Shown in pieces: positions 21,271-30,882 of a stretch of 64,000 nucleotides of DNA. Position 1 is the stretch's first letter. Each line of letters opens with the position of its first letter. Location: the NCBI RefSeq assembly GCF_023516715.1, contig NZ_JAMGSI010000001.1, positions 1,550,001 to 1,614,000 on the forward strand. Reading direction: 5' to 3'. The notes under the pieces are model-generated. The model was given only the letters and a program-made list of their open reading frames with translations. It did not search any database and had not been told where the DNA came from. The DNA comes from Akkermansia massiliensis. Its GTDB lineage: Bacteria > Verrucomicrobiota > Verrucomicrobiia > Verrucomicrobiales > Akkermansiaceae. A program made the position numbers and the translations under genes.

Positions 21271-24200
21271 TTATTCCGCCAACTTGAACCCAGGTTTGGA
21301 TAAATTCGCCACTCCAGCCACGGACAGTAGCCAGGAGGCCACGGAATCAACCGCCTTGTTTCGGCTCCCGGTGCCCGCTCCGGCCACATAGGCGGCTGCC
21401 TTGGCATCCAGCAGAATCAATTCCGCCCAATCGGCAAACGTCATCTTCTTGTCTCCGGTGACAGTCTTCCACGTATTCCTAGCCGCCCGGTGAATCGCGG
21501 AATAATCAATCACTCCGGATGCGGTGCCCACGTAAATGCGCTGGCCAGTCGCCTGCTTGTAGCCAAACTCCACCGCCGCGCCCAGCATCGGCACGCCACC
21601 AATCATGGCAACGGGAGCCCCCAGCATGGCACCAAACCATCCTCCGTTCTTCTCCCACTCGTCCTCGTCATCCAGCAGGGCATGCCACAGGGCAATCACC
21701 GTCTGTTCGGCAACGGACATCACACCATATAGAGCAAGAGCCTGCCCCCAATTCCCGGCGCTCACATGGGACACGATCATCCCGACCTTATTCAGCACCT
21801 CGGAACTCATGAAACAGGCCATCTTCGCAAACAGGCTGGTGGAAGTCCCCAGCATGCTCTTCTGGCTTTGCGTCAGCGGCTGGGCCACCAGCTCCAGCGC
21901 CCTGGTCACGCTCTGCATGCACAAGGCGTGCATCTCTTCCTCCGTCATCGGGGAGCCGGTCCTTCTACCGGCCTCCTCCAGCTCGGCCCACTTTGCATTA
22001 TACAGGGCAGCCATGGACACGGCATTGCTCCACACGTCCATCTTCTCAATAGCCCTCATGCCGGCCATGGAAAACCGAATCGCTCCGGTGTAATTCTGGT
22101 CGGAAGCATACCCCATCAACTGGCTCACCAGCTCCGCCTGCGCGTCATTGGATCTCGCCCGGAAAGCCTCCGTCTTCATCATCTCAAACACACCCATGCG
22201 TCCGGTCATGGACATCGTCTGCCCCAGATGCAGCAGGAAACTACCCATGCCCACCTCCCCGGCAAACATCCCGTGCATCAGGCCGCTTGTCTGCTTGATC
22301 ATCGTCAGCACGTTCCAGGCCAGAAGAGCCACCGCCTTGGCGCTCTGGAAGCGGCTCGTCGCCTGGGCCCCGGCCAGCAGGGCACCCCCCTCCATCACTC
22401 CGGCCCCGTCGATCACGTCCAGCCAGTGCCGCAGCGAATCAATCCCGTGGCGTCCCATATGCTCCTTCAAGGACGCTGCCGCCTCCTTGTCCGCCAGGAT
22501 GCCGCGCCAGCGGGAAGTAATATCCGCCGTGCAAATATAATTCTCCACCTCGGCGCTCGCTGCCTGGAACACGGCCTCGCAATCCATATTCCAGGCCAGG
22601 TGTAAATTGTGCTTCCGCCTGGGAATCAGCATCCCGTACTTCGCCCCGCCGGCCACGGCATTCGTCTGCTCCCCGAAGGACGCCTTCGTATCAAGCTTGT
22701 GGTCCGCCCGGAACACGGCCCGGAAATAATTCTCCACCGCGGGGAAGGGAACCCCCTCCCGCTCCTCATACACGCGGGCCAGCAGCTTTCCCTGCCGGTT
22801 CATCAGCTCCCGCAGACCATAGCCGAACGCCAGCCCTTCGGCGCCAACAAACTCGCGCAGGCGGGCAACCTCCGCTTCTCCAATGCCTTCATTCCGCATC
22901 GTCTCCACGTACTCGGCCTGCTCATAAAGTAAAATGGCATACATCGCCTGGGCACGGGAAACCTTCAACGTCTCTCCCTTCCTGCCCGGACGGACTACCT
23001 CCGCCTTCGCCGTAATATTCTTCCTTCTCCTGGCCCGTCCGTCTCCGGCCTTCACCAGTTCGTCCAGCTCGGCAAGCTGTCGGCGCATCTCCGGAATAAG
23101 CGCTTCCGGCACGGATGCCTTATCGTCGGAAAGCCCCCGGTCATTGTACTCCTTCTTGATCGCCCTGCGGCGCTCCTCCCTCTCTTCAAAAGACAGACCA
23201 ACCCACTCGCGGGCCTCGGCGATCCTCACCGTGCGCTCCACCTTCACCAGCGGATTCAACACCACGCCGGAATCCCCGGTCTTCTTGAAATCAGAAAGAA
23301 CTCTTGCCACGTCCCTGGTGCGTTGAACGCCAAAACACCGCTTGACCAGGGCCGTCACCTCCCGGTCCCGGGTATGCTTCATATTCCTCAACGCCACATT
23401 TGCTTCGGCAATCGCAGTAACCTCGGCATGCGCCAGAGCGCGCAGGGCGGGAATCTTCCTCCATCCATTCAACATCTGGGAATAGGACTGCAAGCCGTAC
23501 TTCAGGTACTTGGCTACCTTCGTCTTCGTGGACGCCTTCGCATCCTCTTCCGCGTCACGCCCTCCCTGGGGCGTGGCCTGCCCAAGCCCTTCCACAATCT
23601 TCTCGGCCTTGAACTTCGTCCGCCGCCTCTCCTCGTCCAGCCTGGCGGACCAGGCTGTCCGCCCCGTCGTAATAAACAGGGCAAGGGCGCGCACGCAGGC
23701 GCGCGTCTGCTCCAGTCCCATCCCGGCCAAATGCCCGAACGTGTGCCAATCCTTCAATTCCAGCTCGGCCGCATCCCGTTCCTCTTCGGTGGACTGGTTG
23801 CTGGAAAGCACGCCCTCCAGCTCCAGCATCCGCTTCTCCTTCGCCTCCTGGTCCGTATTCATCATGGCGACTATCCCGTGCAGATGCCTGTAATCCTCCG
23901 CGCTCAACTTGCCCTTGTTAAACTTCCCGCTGGCCTTCTTCGTCGGCTGCACGGCCTTGATGCGGGCAACCATCTCCGTCCGCATCTGGTCGATGGCATA
24001 CCGGTCCGCCTGTTCCAGCGTGCGGGCCAGCAGCTTGTCGATCACGGCATCCATGCGCTCGCTGGTATCGTCCATCAGCGTCTCCTTCTTCAGCTCATCG
24101 GAAAGCCATGTCTGTCCGTCCTCCAGACGGGTGGCAAGATTCTCGGCGGCTTTCATGTAGGGATAAAGGCCGAACCTGTACCCCTCCGGCAACGTCTTGT

Positions 24201-27200
24201 AAATGGACGCCACCACGGCCATCACCTTCCCGAAAGCCTCCGCTCCGTCGCCTGGCTTCAACTTGTTGGACGCACAAACCCGGCGCCATGTCTCCAGTGC
24301 TTTTGCCGTCTGGCTGCACAGCACCTCCAGACGGTTCTTCCGCGCTTCCCGTTCCAGCGTCACCCAAATACTCTCTTCTGTAGCAAGAGAGAAAGTTGCC
24401 TCCGGATCTGTGTAACCCTTCCACGCGCCACCCGTACTTTCATCCGCAAACTCCGTGATCTTGATGTCATTCTCGTCAAAAATCACATAGTTATACGTCT
24501 GTTGCAACTTTCCGCGGGATAGACTGTCTGCGTATTTAATCCCTTTGATTCCGGCCTCCAGCAAAGCAAGACTCGCCTCCTTTTTAGCATCCTGTTTAGT
24601 ATCATCCCCTCCATCCCAGAAAGCGTCAACCAGCGCGACATAAATACCCTTGCCGCTTACATCCTCGCCACGGGCACCGGCCACATTTCTGGCATATTCA
24701 ACGGCGTACCTCACCGCCTCCACCGGAGAGGAACTCAACAACTCTTCAATGTCGCGTTCCATGTACTCCCAGCCCAGCAAACTACCCTCATCAACATTCA
24801 GTTCTACTCGGTAGTTGGACGGACTGCCAGCAGCAACTTCTATTTCATCCAGATGGTCAACCAAAAACTGACAAACTACATTTTCTGCATCGTTCAGGTT
24901 TTTCGTATCGGGGTAATTTTTCGTATAATTCTCATTAACGCGTATATCCTCCCTCAATTTATCCTTAATGGCATCTATCTTCTTCTTGTCTCCTCTGGCA
25001 TCAGATAAATCGCCAAGAACGGCATACACCGTATCTAGTGCACTATCCATAGCTACACGACTGATATTCTCCGGAAGTTTGATTCTATCGCGTAATCCTC
25101 GTGCCATATCATCCACGTTGGAAGCCTCCAAATCCTTGAACCTCCATGTCGCCACATCCTGCGCAAACTGGTTCATGTAGGCTTTATTTACCTCCTGATG
25201 CTCTGCAAAATACAGCCCCCATCCATACGCCTGTGCTCCCTCGCCTCTCCCCATTTCCTCCGTGGTGAACTTCCGAAAAGAATAAGGGGAGGCATGCAGG
25301 GCGGTAATGGAAAACGTCACACCCGGTTCTGTAATAACTGCATTTCCTGCTTCCAGATGCCCATCCCGGAACAGACCCTGCTCCTGCGCATTCGCGATAG
25401 AGAAAGACACAATCGCCTCACCAGGATATTCCAGTGTTTCATTGAACGGCTTTGACTCCCTGCGTTCTCCGTCCCACAGGATACGCCTCTGCACATTCCG
25501 ACTCTCAATCTCACCAGCGGAACGCGCATAGCCATCAAGGCTCCCACTCTCATCCAGGCTACTCCCTCTGGCAAAGCCTTCAATATCCTGAATGGCGTGC
25601 TGAACCTCATGCAAAAGAGTGGAAAGCTGCGTCCCTATCGGCCCGATGTGGGCCAGATTGATCGCAATGGAGCGTTCTTCGGAATCATAATAACCACGGG
25701 CTGAATCCTTTCTATTCTTGTACGCCAAAATATACATCTTCCGCAAAGATGGATAAGCCTCATACAGCTCATCAAAATTCAGTACATCCTCAAGGCGCCC
25801 GCGCCATACGGGATTCTTCCTGTACCCCATTCCCTTGGACCACTCATCAAACATGCTCAAGAACGAAAAACCCTCCGGAGTCTTCAAGCTTGCCTGACTC
25901 GCATCAATCTCCGCCCGCATCTTGCCGTCGTCACGCCCTTCAAAAGCACGGTTGGTGTACTTGATCCATGTCTTGGCATTCGAACCAACCACGGAAAACG
26001 TTGCCGGAACAATGGCGCCGTCGTCAAACCGGCATTCCACTTCATTCACGTTGACAACCTTGGCCCCTTGTGGTAAGGAAGAAACATCTCCCCCGCCAGC
26101 GGATTGGGACGGCAGAGCGGCCTTGCTTGCTGATCCTGGACCTAGGCGCGCGGTGCCGCTATTCGCGTTTGCAGGTTGTCGCTCTGCAAGGGGGAGCTTC
26201 TTTCCGAGTGGCTTCTTGCCCTGCCGCACTGGATAAGCCGAGACAATGGAATAAAACCCGTCCTTCCGGTCCAATTGCAGTAGCATCCATGAAGAAGGCT
26301 GCCTGCCCTTGACCAGTAGCTCACGACCGGGCGCCACCTCGTAAAGCTCGCTCACATTCGTCAGAATGGAACTGATATAGCGTTCCGGGGAACGGTCTTG
26401 CCAGAAAGAAAACCCGCGGGAAGCCAGGATATGGGTCAGTCCATAACCGCGGTGTTCCCCAACATCGGACCCCACCAGCAGCCGCACCGGCATGGCGGGC
26501 TGCCCCTTACGACGCGGAACCACAAACCAATCAGGACTTCCGTCTTCCCGGGTGACGAACGTCTCCGGCCCCAGGACAGATCCGGAACTGTCCATGGCAA
26601 CCACGGAAAACGTCGCCCCGGAAACGGGCACATGCTCGAACGGATTCACTTCACTCGTGCCGTCCCAGGCAAGGGCGCGGTCATGAAGGCGCAGCGCCGG
26701 GTCATGGGATTGCCATGCCCCCTTGGCTCTTTCCAAATCATGAATGGCCGCATTCAAGTCTGCGTCCGTCTCCAGACGGATGCCCATCCTGCCCGCCAAA
26801 TCCTTCCGCCGGCTGATTCCTCTGGACTTCTTCAGGAGGGACAGGCGTTCGGTAATCAGGGCAATCCCCCGGGCCGTAAAGCGGGCTACCTTCTCGCAAT
26901 CCTCCTGCCAGGACGTATCGTTGCCGAATAGATCAAACGCCTCACCCTCCCGGGACTTCTCCGCAGCCACCCGGTCAGCCTCCTTCACATAGGCTGCCAC
27001 GTAATCCCACGACTTCCCCTTCTCGCGCAACTGCATGGCAAGCATCTGCCCCGCCTCCATTCCGGACAAGTGGCATACCTTCCATGCTTCGTTATCCGTA
27101 ATCACCCCGTTTTTCAGGCGGGTAAACACTTCATCTCCGGCGAGGGTGGCAATATCCCAGCCCATCACATTGGCCGACCCGGGGCGCAAATACCCCTGCG

Positions 27201-30200
27201 CCTCCATCTCCTCCCGGCTCATTCCGGAATTCCTGACAAAAAAGGCCACTTCCAGCGCGGACGCCTGGCCGTCCAGCATATTCTGGCCGACGTCGTGCAT
27301 CTTTGCCCAGGTGGCGTCATGCGTCTCATCTTCCTGATACACATAGGCCGGAATAAACTCCACCCCGTCGCGTGCGGCCAGATCAAACCGGTGCCGTCCG
27401 GTAATCACATGCAGGGCTCCATCCCTGCGCCGCCAGACGGAAATGGGCTGGGCATCTTCCCGGAACCGTCCCTGGAGTTCGCGCCCCTTCACGGCTCCGC
27501 GTTCATTATGATCTCCCTGCTTGAACTGTTCCACGTCCGGAGCCAGGGCCAGGGAATCCACCCGCACCTGGGCAAACACGCAATCCGGCGCCACCCGCAC
27601 AAACGCATGGTCGCGGAACCCAGCGCCAGCCTCTTCATCGTGTTCGGCCTCTTCTCCCACCCCTTCTAGGGCGCCTCCGGCATCCTCCACCAGTGGAGCG
27701 GGGGATGCTGGATTCCCGGTAATGCCAGTCACGGGATCCGTTCCCGCCTCCTCTTCCGCGGTATCTTCCACATCCTCCGCGGCATCCATCTGCGCCATGG
27801 ACTCTTCCAGCGCCTCCAGCTCACCCAGCGTCATCGTGAAATCCCCCGGAGCCCTGCGGGAAGCAAGGTCCGCGTGCACCATCTCCACATCCAGCCCCTG
27901 CGCGGCATCCATCCGCGCCTGGCGGAAAACGCTCTCCGTACTCACGCCCACAGCTTTTAGAGCGTCTGCCAAACCTCCATGTTCTTCCATGAACTTCTTT
28001 CCCTCGTCTGTAGCTGCAAACTCATTCCATTGTTCTCCAACGCGCATGATGCGGGCGGAATCCTCCAGATTTTTCAGAGCGAACTCTGCGGTGTCCTTCA
28101 CCCACTGGGGCACGGGCAGGTTCTCAATATCCGCCAGAGAGGAAGACAGGGACAGGCTGGAAAAACTCTCCACCACGTCCGAGGCATCATGCGCAGGACC
28201 TTCATACGTCCCCAGACTCACGCCATACCTTCCCAGCACGGCGTCCGCCGCCTGCAAATGCTCCCACAAATCCTGCCAGTCCTTCCCGGTCAGGTTCATG
28301 TAATGGACCAGGGCGGACTCCTGCACATCCTCCATCACGTTGGCTGTCCGGGCATGGCCTCCGGCGTAAAGCAGCAGGGAACTTCCCGGGTCGGCCGCCA
28401 TCGTGAACCGGTGGGCGGCGCTGGCCGCCGTCGTGCCGCTCCTGATCTCCTCGGACCTTTCCCTCGTTATCTCACCGGAACGCACCCCCTGCTCAAGACG
28501 CCTCTCAAAAGCCGCCGCCAAATCGGCAATAGAACCAAGCTGTACTTTCCCCATCACTTCGGCATCCGTCCTGCTTCTGGCCTCCTGGAGGGACACGCCC
28601 TCTTCCCGGACAATCGCGTCAATCCGTGCTTGGGCACGGGCGGCTACATCCATGAACCCGGGAACGGTCATCCCTCCGGTTTCGGCCGCCGCTCTTCGGT
28701 ACTCCGCAGGCGCTTCCTCGGAAAGCATATCCAGCGTCTCAATAAAATCCATCTTCCCGGCTTCTGAAACGACGGCATTCCCAAGCACGGCATCCTGCAT
28801 CATGCGAACCCCATTCAGATAGGCTCCTTGCAGCACTACTTGAACAAGAGCATCCGTCTGCTCCTCGCTCATCTCCACGGTCCTGTCTTCCTCCATCTCC
28901 ACGCCGTTCACTACAGCGCCCTCCCGCAAGCTCACTTCGTACCTGTCCGTTCCCTCCAGCTTGCGGATGCGGCCAATGTGGGCCTTCTCCAGCACCTTGT
29001 CCAGAGCGCCGGACATCTGGTACAGCCGGGCCTCCTGCCGGTCCGCCAGCTCGGCGCCGGCCTTCTGCGCCCGTTCGGCGGCTCCTTCGGGATCCTTCAA
29101 AATATCAGTCTCGAAATAACGTTGGGCCAGAGCCGCCTTGTGCTCCACGGTGGAAAAAGACGCCATCTCTTCGGCGTGCTTCTTCGTGTACCCGGCCAGC
29201 TGGGCCTGCTGGGCATCCGTCACGAACGCCGCCACCTCCTGCTTCATCCTCGGAGCGTGGCCGGCGGCCATGGCCGCCACAAACAACGCGCACCCGCCGG
29301 ACTGCTCCACATCCCCCATTGCCTGAAGCACGGGCCCCACCACCTCGAAATCCTTCGGCTTCACCTCCATTCCCGTCATCCCGGACAACTTCCGGGCCGT
29401 CCACTCGAACACCTCTCCAGCCAGGGGTTCCGCTCCCATTTCTTCCACGTAGGCAAATGCCGGGGCAGAAAGCATCTTGCCGGTTCTCGTCCCGGCAAAA
29501 AACGTGCGCCCCGGTACCTTCGCGGCCAGTCTTGCAAGAGTGCCGGTGCCCGTCTTGGTCAGCAGCTTGTTGATGGCGCCCATGCGCCCAAACACGGAAA
29601 ACACCCCGAACCCTTTTTCTTCCACCGTATTCCGCAGTCCGTTAATAGTCACATCCACCAGGGAATCCCCGTTGCGGGCGGCGGTATTCCCGGCATGCCC
29701 CATATCTCCGGCCATGGCCAGGGCCCAGCCTCCGGGAGCCATATAGGAAAGGCTCTGCCCGGTAATATTCCCGGATCCATTGATCGCCTTGACATACCAG
29801 GACGCATCGGGACTCGTGCCTCGCATCCGCTGGCCGAACTCGTGCATGATGTCCTGCATCGTATTCAGCGCCCCGCGTCTTTGCTCGTAACGGTCGTAGA
29901 GCTGCCTTTGCCCATCAAACGTCCCCTTCATGCCCAGTGCGGATGCCACGGTGTTGGAATACAGGTTCTCCATGCCTTCCATGCCCGGCGCATCACGCAC
30001 GGCTTGGACCGTTTTGATGCCCAGGCTTTCCACGCCGCGTACTGTATCGGCAAAGCTCCCGTACAAATTGCGCCAGAAAGAAGTGGAGTCTGTTTGGCTC
30101 TCCTGAACCTTCCGGTCAACCGCGGTCATCAGCAGCCTCAACGCCTGCTGGTCCAGCACCTCATTTCCGTTGACATTCACCGTCAGCAGATCGGCCATGT

Positions 30201-30873
30201 CCAGAGCGTCGGAACGCCAGACATCCTCAAACCCGCGCCTCTCGACAAAAGCATACGCCCGCCGCGCCCGCATGATGGAATCGGCAGCCTCCTGCGGCCT
30301 CTCGGCATACTTCAACAAATCAGCAGGACACGCATCCCAGTTGCCTTCCTTCCCGGCTACGCAATCCACCATCCGGCGGGAAATTTCTTCCTGTTCCTGC
30401 TGGACTCTTTTCACCCGTTCCTTGTAGGCGGCATCCTCCACGCGTGTTCTCTCGGAAAAATCCTGCCACACAGCGCGGTGGGCACCCCCCATATCCTTGA
30501 ACCGCGGCGCTTCCTTGCCTTGCCGGGCCCAATACAAATACGGGTCGGCGGCTTGGTCCAGACCAAACAGCGAAACGCACACATCCAGCCCCAGGCATGC
30601 TTCTTCGTCCGGCGTGGCCGGGGCTTGGTAGCCTTCCGCCTTCACCAGCCTTTTGGATTCGTCATCGGCGTCATCCCCCAGGGCCAATGCTGAAAATACC
30701 TTCAGGCGGCTTTCATCGGGCCTGAACTCCGGAAGCTTCCGAGAACTCGGCGCCTGTCCCCAATCCTGCAAGGAAGGGGAAGCGGTATTCTCCTGTAAAT
30801 GGTCAAGGGAATCGGGAAGCAGGTTGGAATGCTTCGCATCCTGCGCCAGTGGGAAAAAGTCTGTTTCAAACAT
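21271..30873 (-). CDS. Giant polyvalent ejected protein (T7 gp16 position)
   Basis: The product is 3200 residues. In order: the segment shared with the accessory gene (about 5-92); a helical region with a Gly/Ala-rich stretch (APGGWALAMAGDMGHAGNTA, about 375); an acidic linker (about 1025-1080); a ParB-like domain with VITGRHRFDLAARDG (about 1160); and a MuF-C/nuclease-like domain (VGSDVGEHRGYGLTHILASR, about 1465). A zincin-type peptidase motif LLHEVQHAIQD follows (about 1757). An ADP-ribosyltransferase-like domain comes next, with HASPYSF (about 1860) and YGWGLYFAEHQEV (about 1883). Long helical regions fill the rest, and the C terminus is hydrophobic and helical (about 2850-3200). Such mixtures are known as polyvalent proteins, thought to enter the host with phage DNA. 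It follows the gp15-like gene, as gp16 does in T7. It is about twice the size of T7 gp16. Confidence 0.85.
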   Translation of the reverse strand: MFETDFFPLAQDAKHSNLLPDSLDHLQENTASPSLQDWGQAPSSRKLPEFRPDESRLKVFSALALGDDADDESKRLVKAEGYQAPATPDEEACLGLDVCVSLFGLDQAADPYLYWARQGKEAPRFKDMGGAHRAVWQDFSERTRVEDAAYKERVKRVQQEQEEISRRMVDCVAGKEGNWDACPADLLKYAERPQEAADSIMRARRAYAFVERRGFEDVWRSDALDMADLLTVNVNGNEVLDQQALRLLMTAVDRKVQESQTDSTSFWRNLYGSFADTVRGVESLGIKTVQAVRDAPGMEGMENLYSNTVASALGMKGTFDGQRQLYDRYEQRRGALNTMQDIMHEFGQRMRGTSPDASWYVKAINGSGNITGQSLSYMAPGGWALAMAGDMGHAGNTAARNGDSLVDVTINGLRNTVEEKGFGVFSVFGRMGAINKLLTKTGTGTLARLAAKVPGRTFFAGTRTGKMLSAPAFAYVEEMGAEPLAGEVFEWTARKLSGMTGMEVKPKDFEVVGPVLQAMGDVEQSGGCALFVAAMAAGHAPRMKQEVAAFVTDAQQAQLAGYTKKHAEEMASFSTVEHKAALAQRYFETDILKDPEGAAERAQKAGAELADRQEARLYQMSGALDKVLEKAHIGRIRKLEGTDRYEVSLREGAVVNGVEMEEDRTVEMSEEQTDALVQVVLQGAYLNGVRMMQDAVLGNAVVSEAGKMDFIETLDMLSEEAPAEYRRAAAETGGMTVPGFMDVAARAQARIDAIVREEGVSLQEARSRTDAEVMGKVQLGSIADLAAAFERRLEQGVRSGEITRERSEEIRSGTTAASAAHRFTMAADPGSSLLLYAGGHARTANVMEDVQESALVHYMNLTGKDWQDLWEHLQAADAVLGRYGVSLGTYEGPAHDASDVVESFSSLSLSSSLADIENLPVPQWVKDTAEFALKNLEDSARIMRVGEQWNEFAATDEGKKFMEEHGGLADALKAVGVSTESVFRQARMDAAQGLDVEMVHADLASRRAPGDFTMTLGELEALEESMAQMDAAEDVEDTAEEEAGTDPVTGITGNPASPAPLVEDAGGALEGVGEEAEHDEEAGAGFRDHAFVRVAPDCVFAQVRVDSLALAPDVEQFKQGDHNERGAVKGRELQGRFREDAQPISVWRRRDGALHVITGRHRFDLAARDGVEFIPAYVYQEDETHDATWAKMHDVGQNMLDGQASALEVAFFVRNSGMSREEMEAQGYLRPGSANVMGWDIATLAGDEVFTRLKNGVITDNEAWKVCHLSGMEAGQMLAMQLREKGKSWDYVAAYVKEADRVAAEKSREGEAFDLFGNDTSWQEDCEKVARFTARGIALITERLSLLKKSRGISRRKDLAGRMGIRLETDADLNAAIHDLERAKGAWQSHDPALRLHDRALAWDGTSEVNPFEHVPVSGATFSVVAMDSSGSVLGPETFVTREDGSPDWFVVPRRKGQPAMPVRLLVGSDVGEHRGYGLTHILASRGFSFWQDRSPERYISSILTNVSELYEVAPGRELLVKGRQPSSWMLLQLDRKDGFYSIVSAYPVRQGKKPLGKKLPLAERQPANANSGTARLGPGSASKAALPSQSAGGGDVSSLPQGAKVVNVNEVECRFDDGAIVPATFSVVGSNAKTWIKYTNRAFEGRDDGKMRAEIDASQASLKTPEGFSFLSMFDEWSKGMGYRKNPVWRGRLEDVLNFDELYEAYPSLRKMYILAYKNRKDSARGYYDSEERSIAINLAHIGPIGTQLSTLLHEVQHAIQDIEGFARGSSLDESGSLDGYARSAGEIESRNVQRRILWDGERRESKPFNETLEYPGEAIVSFSIANAQEQGLFRDGHLEAGNAVITEPGVTFSITALHASPYSFRKFTTEEMGRGEGAQAYGWGLYFAEHQEVNKAYMNQFAQDVATWRFKDLEASNVDDMARGLRDRIKLPENISRVAMDSALDTVYAVLGDLSDARGDKKKIDAIKDKLREDIRVNENYTKNYPDTKNLNDAENVVCQFLVDHLDEIEVAAGSPSNYRVELNVDEGSLLGWEYMERDIEELLSSSPVEAVRYAVEYARNVAGARGEDVSGKGIYVALVDAFWDGGDDTKQDAKKEASLALLEAGIKGIKYADSLSRGKLQQTYNYVIFDENDIKITEFADESTGGAWKGYTDPEATFSLATEESIWVTLEREARKNRLEVLCSQTAKALETWRRVCASNKLKPGDGAEAFGKVMAVVASIYKTLPEGYRFGLYPYMKAAENLATRLEDGQTWLSDELKKETLMDDTSERMDAVIDKLLARTLEQADRYAIDQMRTEMVARIKAVQPTKKASGKFNKGKLSAEDYRHLHGIVAMMNTDQEAKEKRMLELEGVLSSNQSTEEERDAAELELKDWHTFGHLAGMGLEQTRACVRALALFITTGRTAWSARLDEERRRTKFKAEKIVEGLGQATPQGGRDAEEDAKASTKTKVAKYLKYGLQSYSQMLNGWRKIPALRALAHAEVTAIAEANVALRNMKHTRDREVTALVKRCFGVQRTRDVARVLSDFKKTGDSGVVLNPLVKVERTVRIAEAREWVGLSFEEREERRRAIKKEYNDRGLSDDKASVPEALIPEMRRQLAELDELVKAGDGRARRRKNITAKAEVVRPGRKGETLKVSRAQAMYAILLYEQAEYVETMRNEGIGEAEVARLREFVGAEGLAFGYGLRELMNRQGKLLARVYEEREGVPFPAVENYFRAVFRADHKLDTKASFGEQTNAVAGGAKYGMLIPRRKHNLHLAWNMDCEAVFQAASAEVENYICTADITSRWRGILADKEAAASLKEHMGRHGIDSLRHWLDVIDGAGVMEGGALLAGAQATSRFQSAKAVALLAWNVLTMIKQTSGLMHGMFAGEVGMGSFLLHLGQTMSMTGRMGVFEMMKTEAFRARSNDAQAELVSQLMGYASDQNYTGAIRFSMAGMRAIEKMDVWSNAVSMAALYNAKWAELEEAGRRTGSPMTEEEMHALCMQSVTRALELVAQPLTQSQKSMLGTSTSLFAKMACFMSSEVLNKVGMIVSHVSAGNWGQALALYGVMSVAEQTVIALWHALLDDEDEWEKNGGWFGAMLGAPVAMIGGVPMLGAAVEFGYKQATGQRIYVGTASGVIDYSAIHRAARNTWKTVTGDKKMTFADWAELILLDAKAAAYVAGAGTGSRNKAVDSVASWLLSVAGVANLSKPGFKLAE
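30601..30864 (-). repeat. 264-bp duplicated coding segment, copy B
   Basis: This is the partner of 20897-21160, at the 5' end of the giant gene (from codon 4 on). Beyond both ends the two loci diverge at once at DNA level, so the duplicated block has sharp edges. Confidence 0.97.
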
Positions 30874-30882
30874 AGTAATTAG

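Noticed and set aside
23323-24522. Long plus-strand open frame opposite the giant protein gene
   Set aside because: It lies fully antisense to a well-supported gene, is His/Gln/Arg-rich and has no ribosome site; typical shadow of high-GC codon bias. The same holds for 28828-30693 and 7075-8781.
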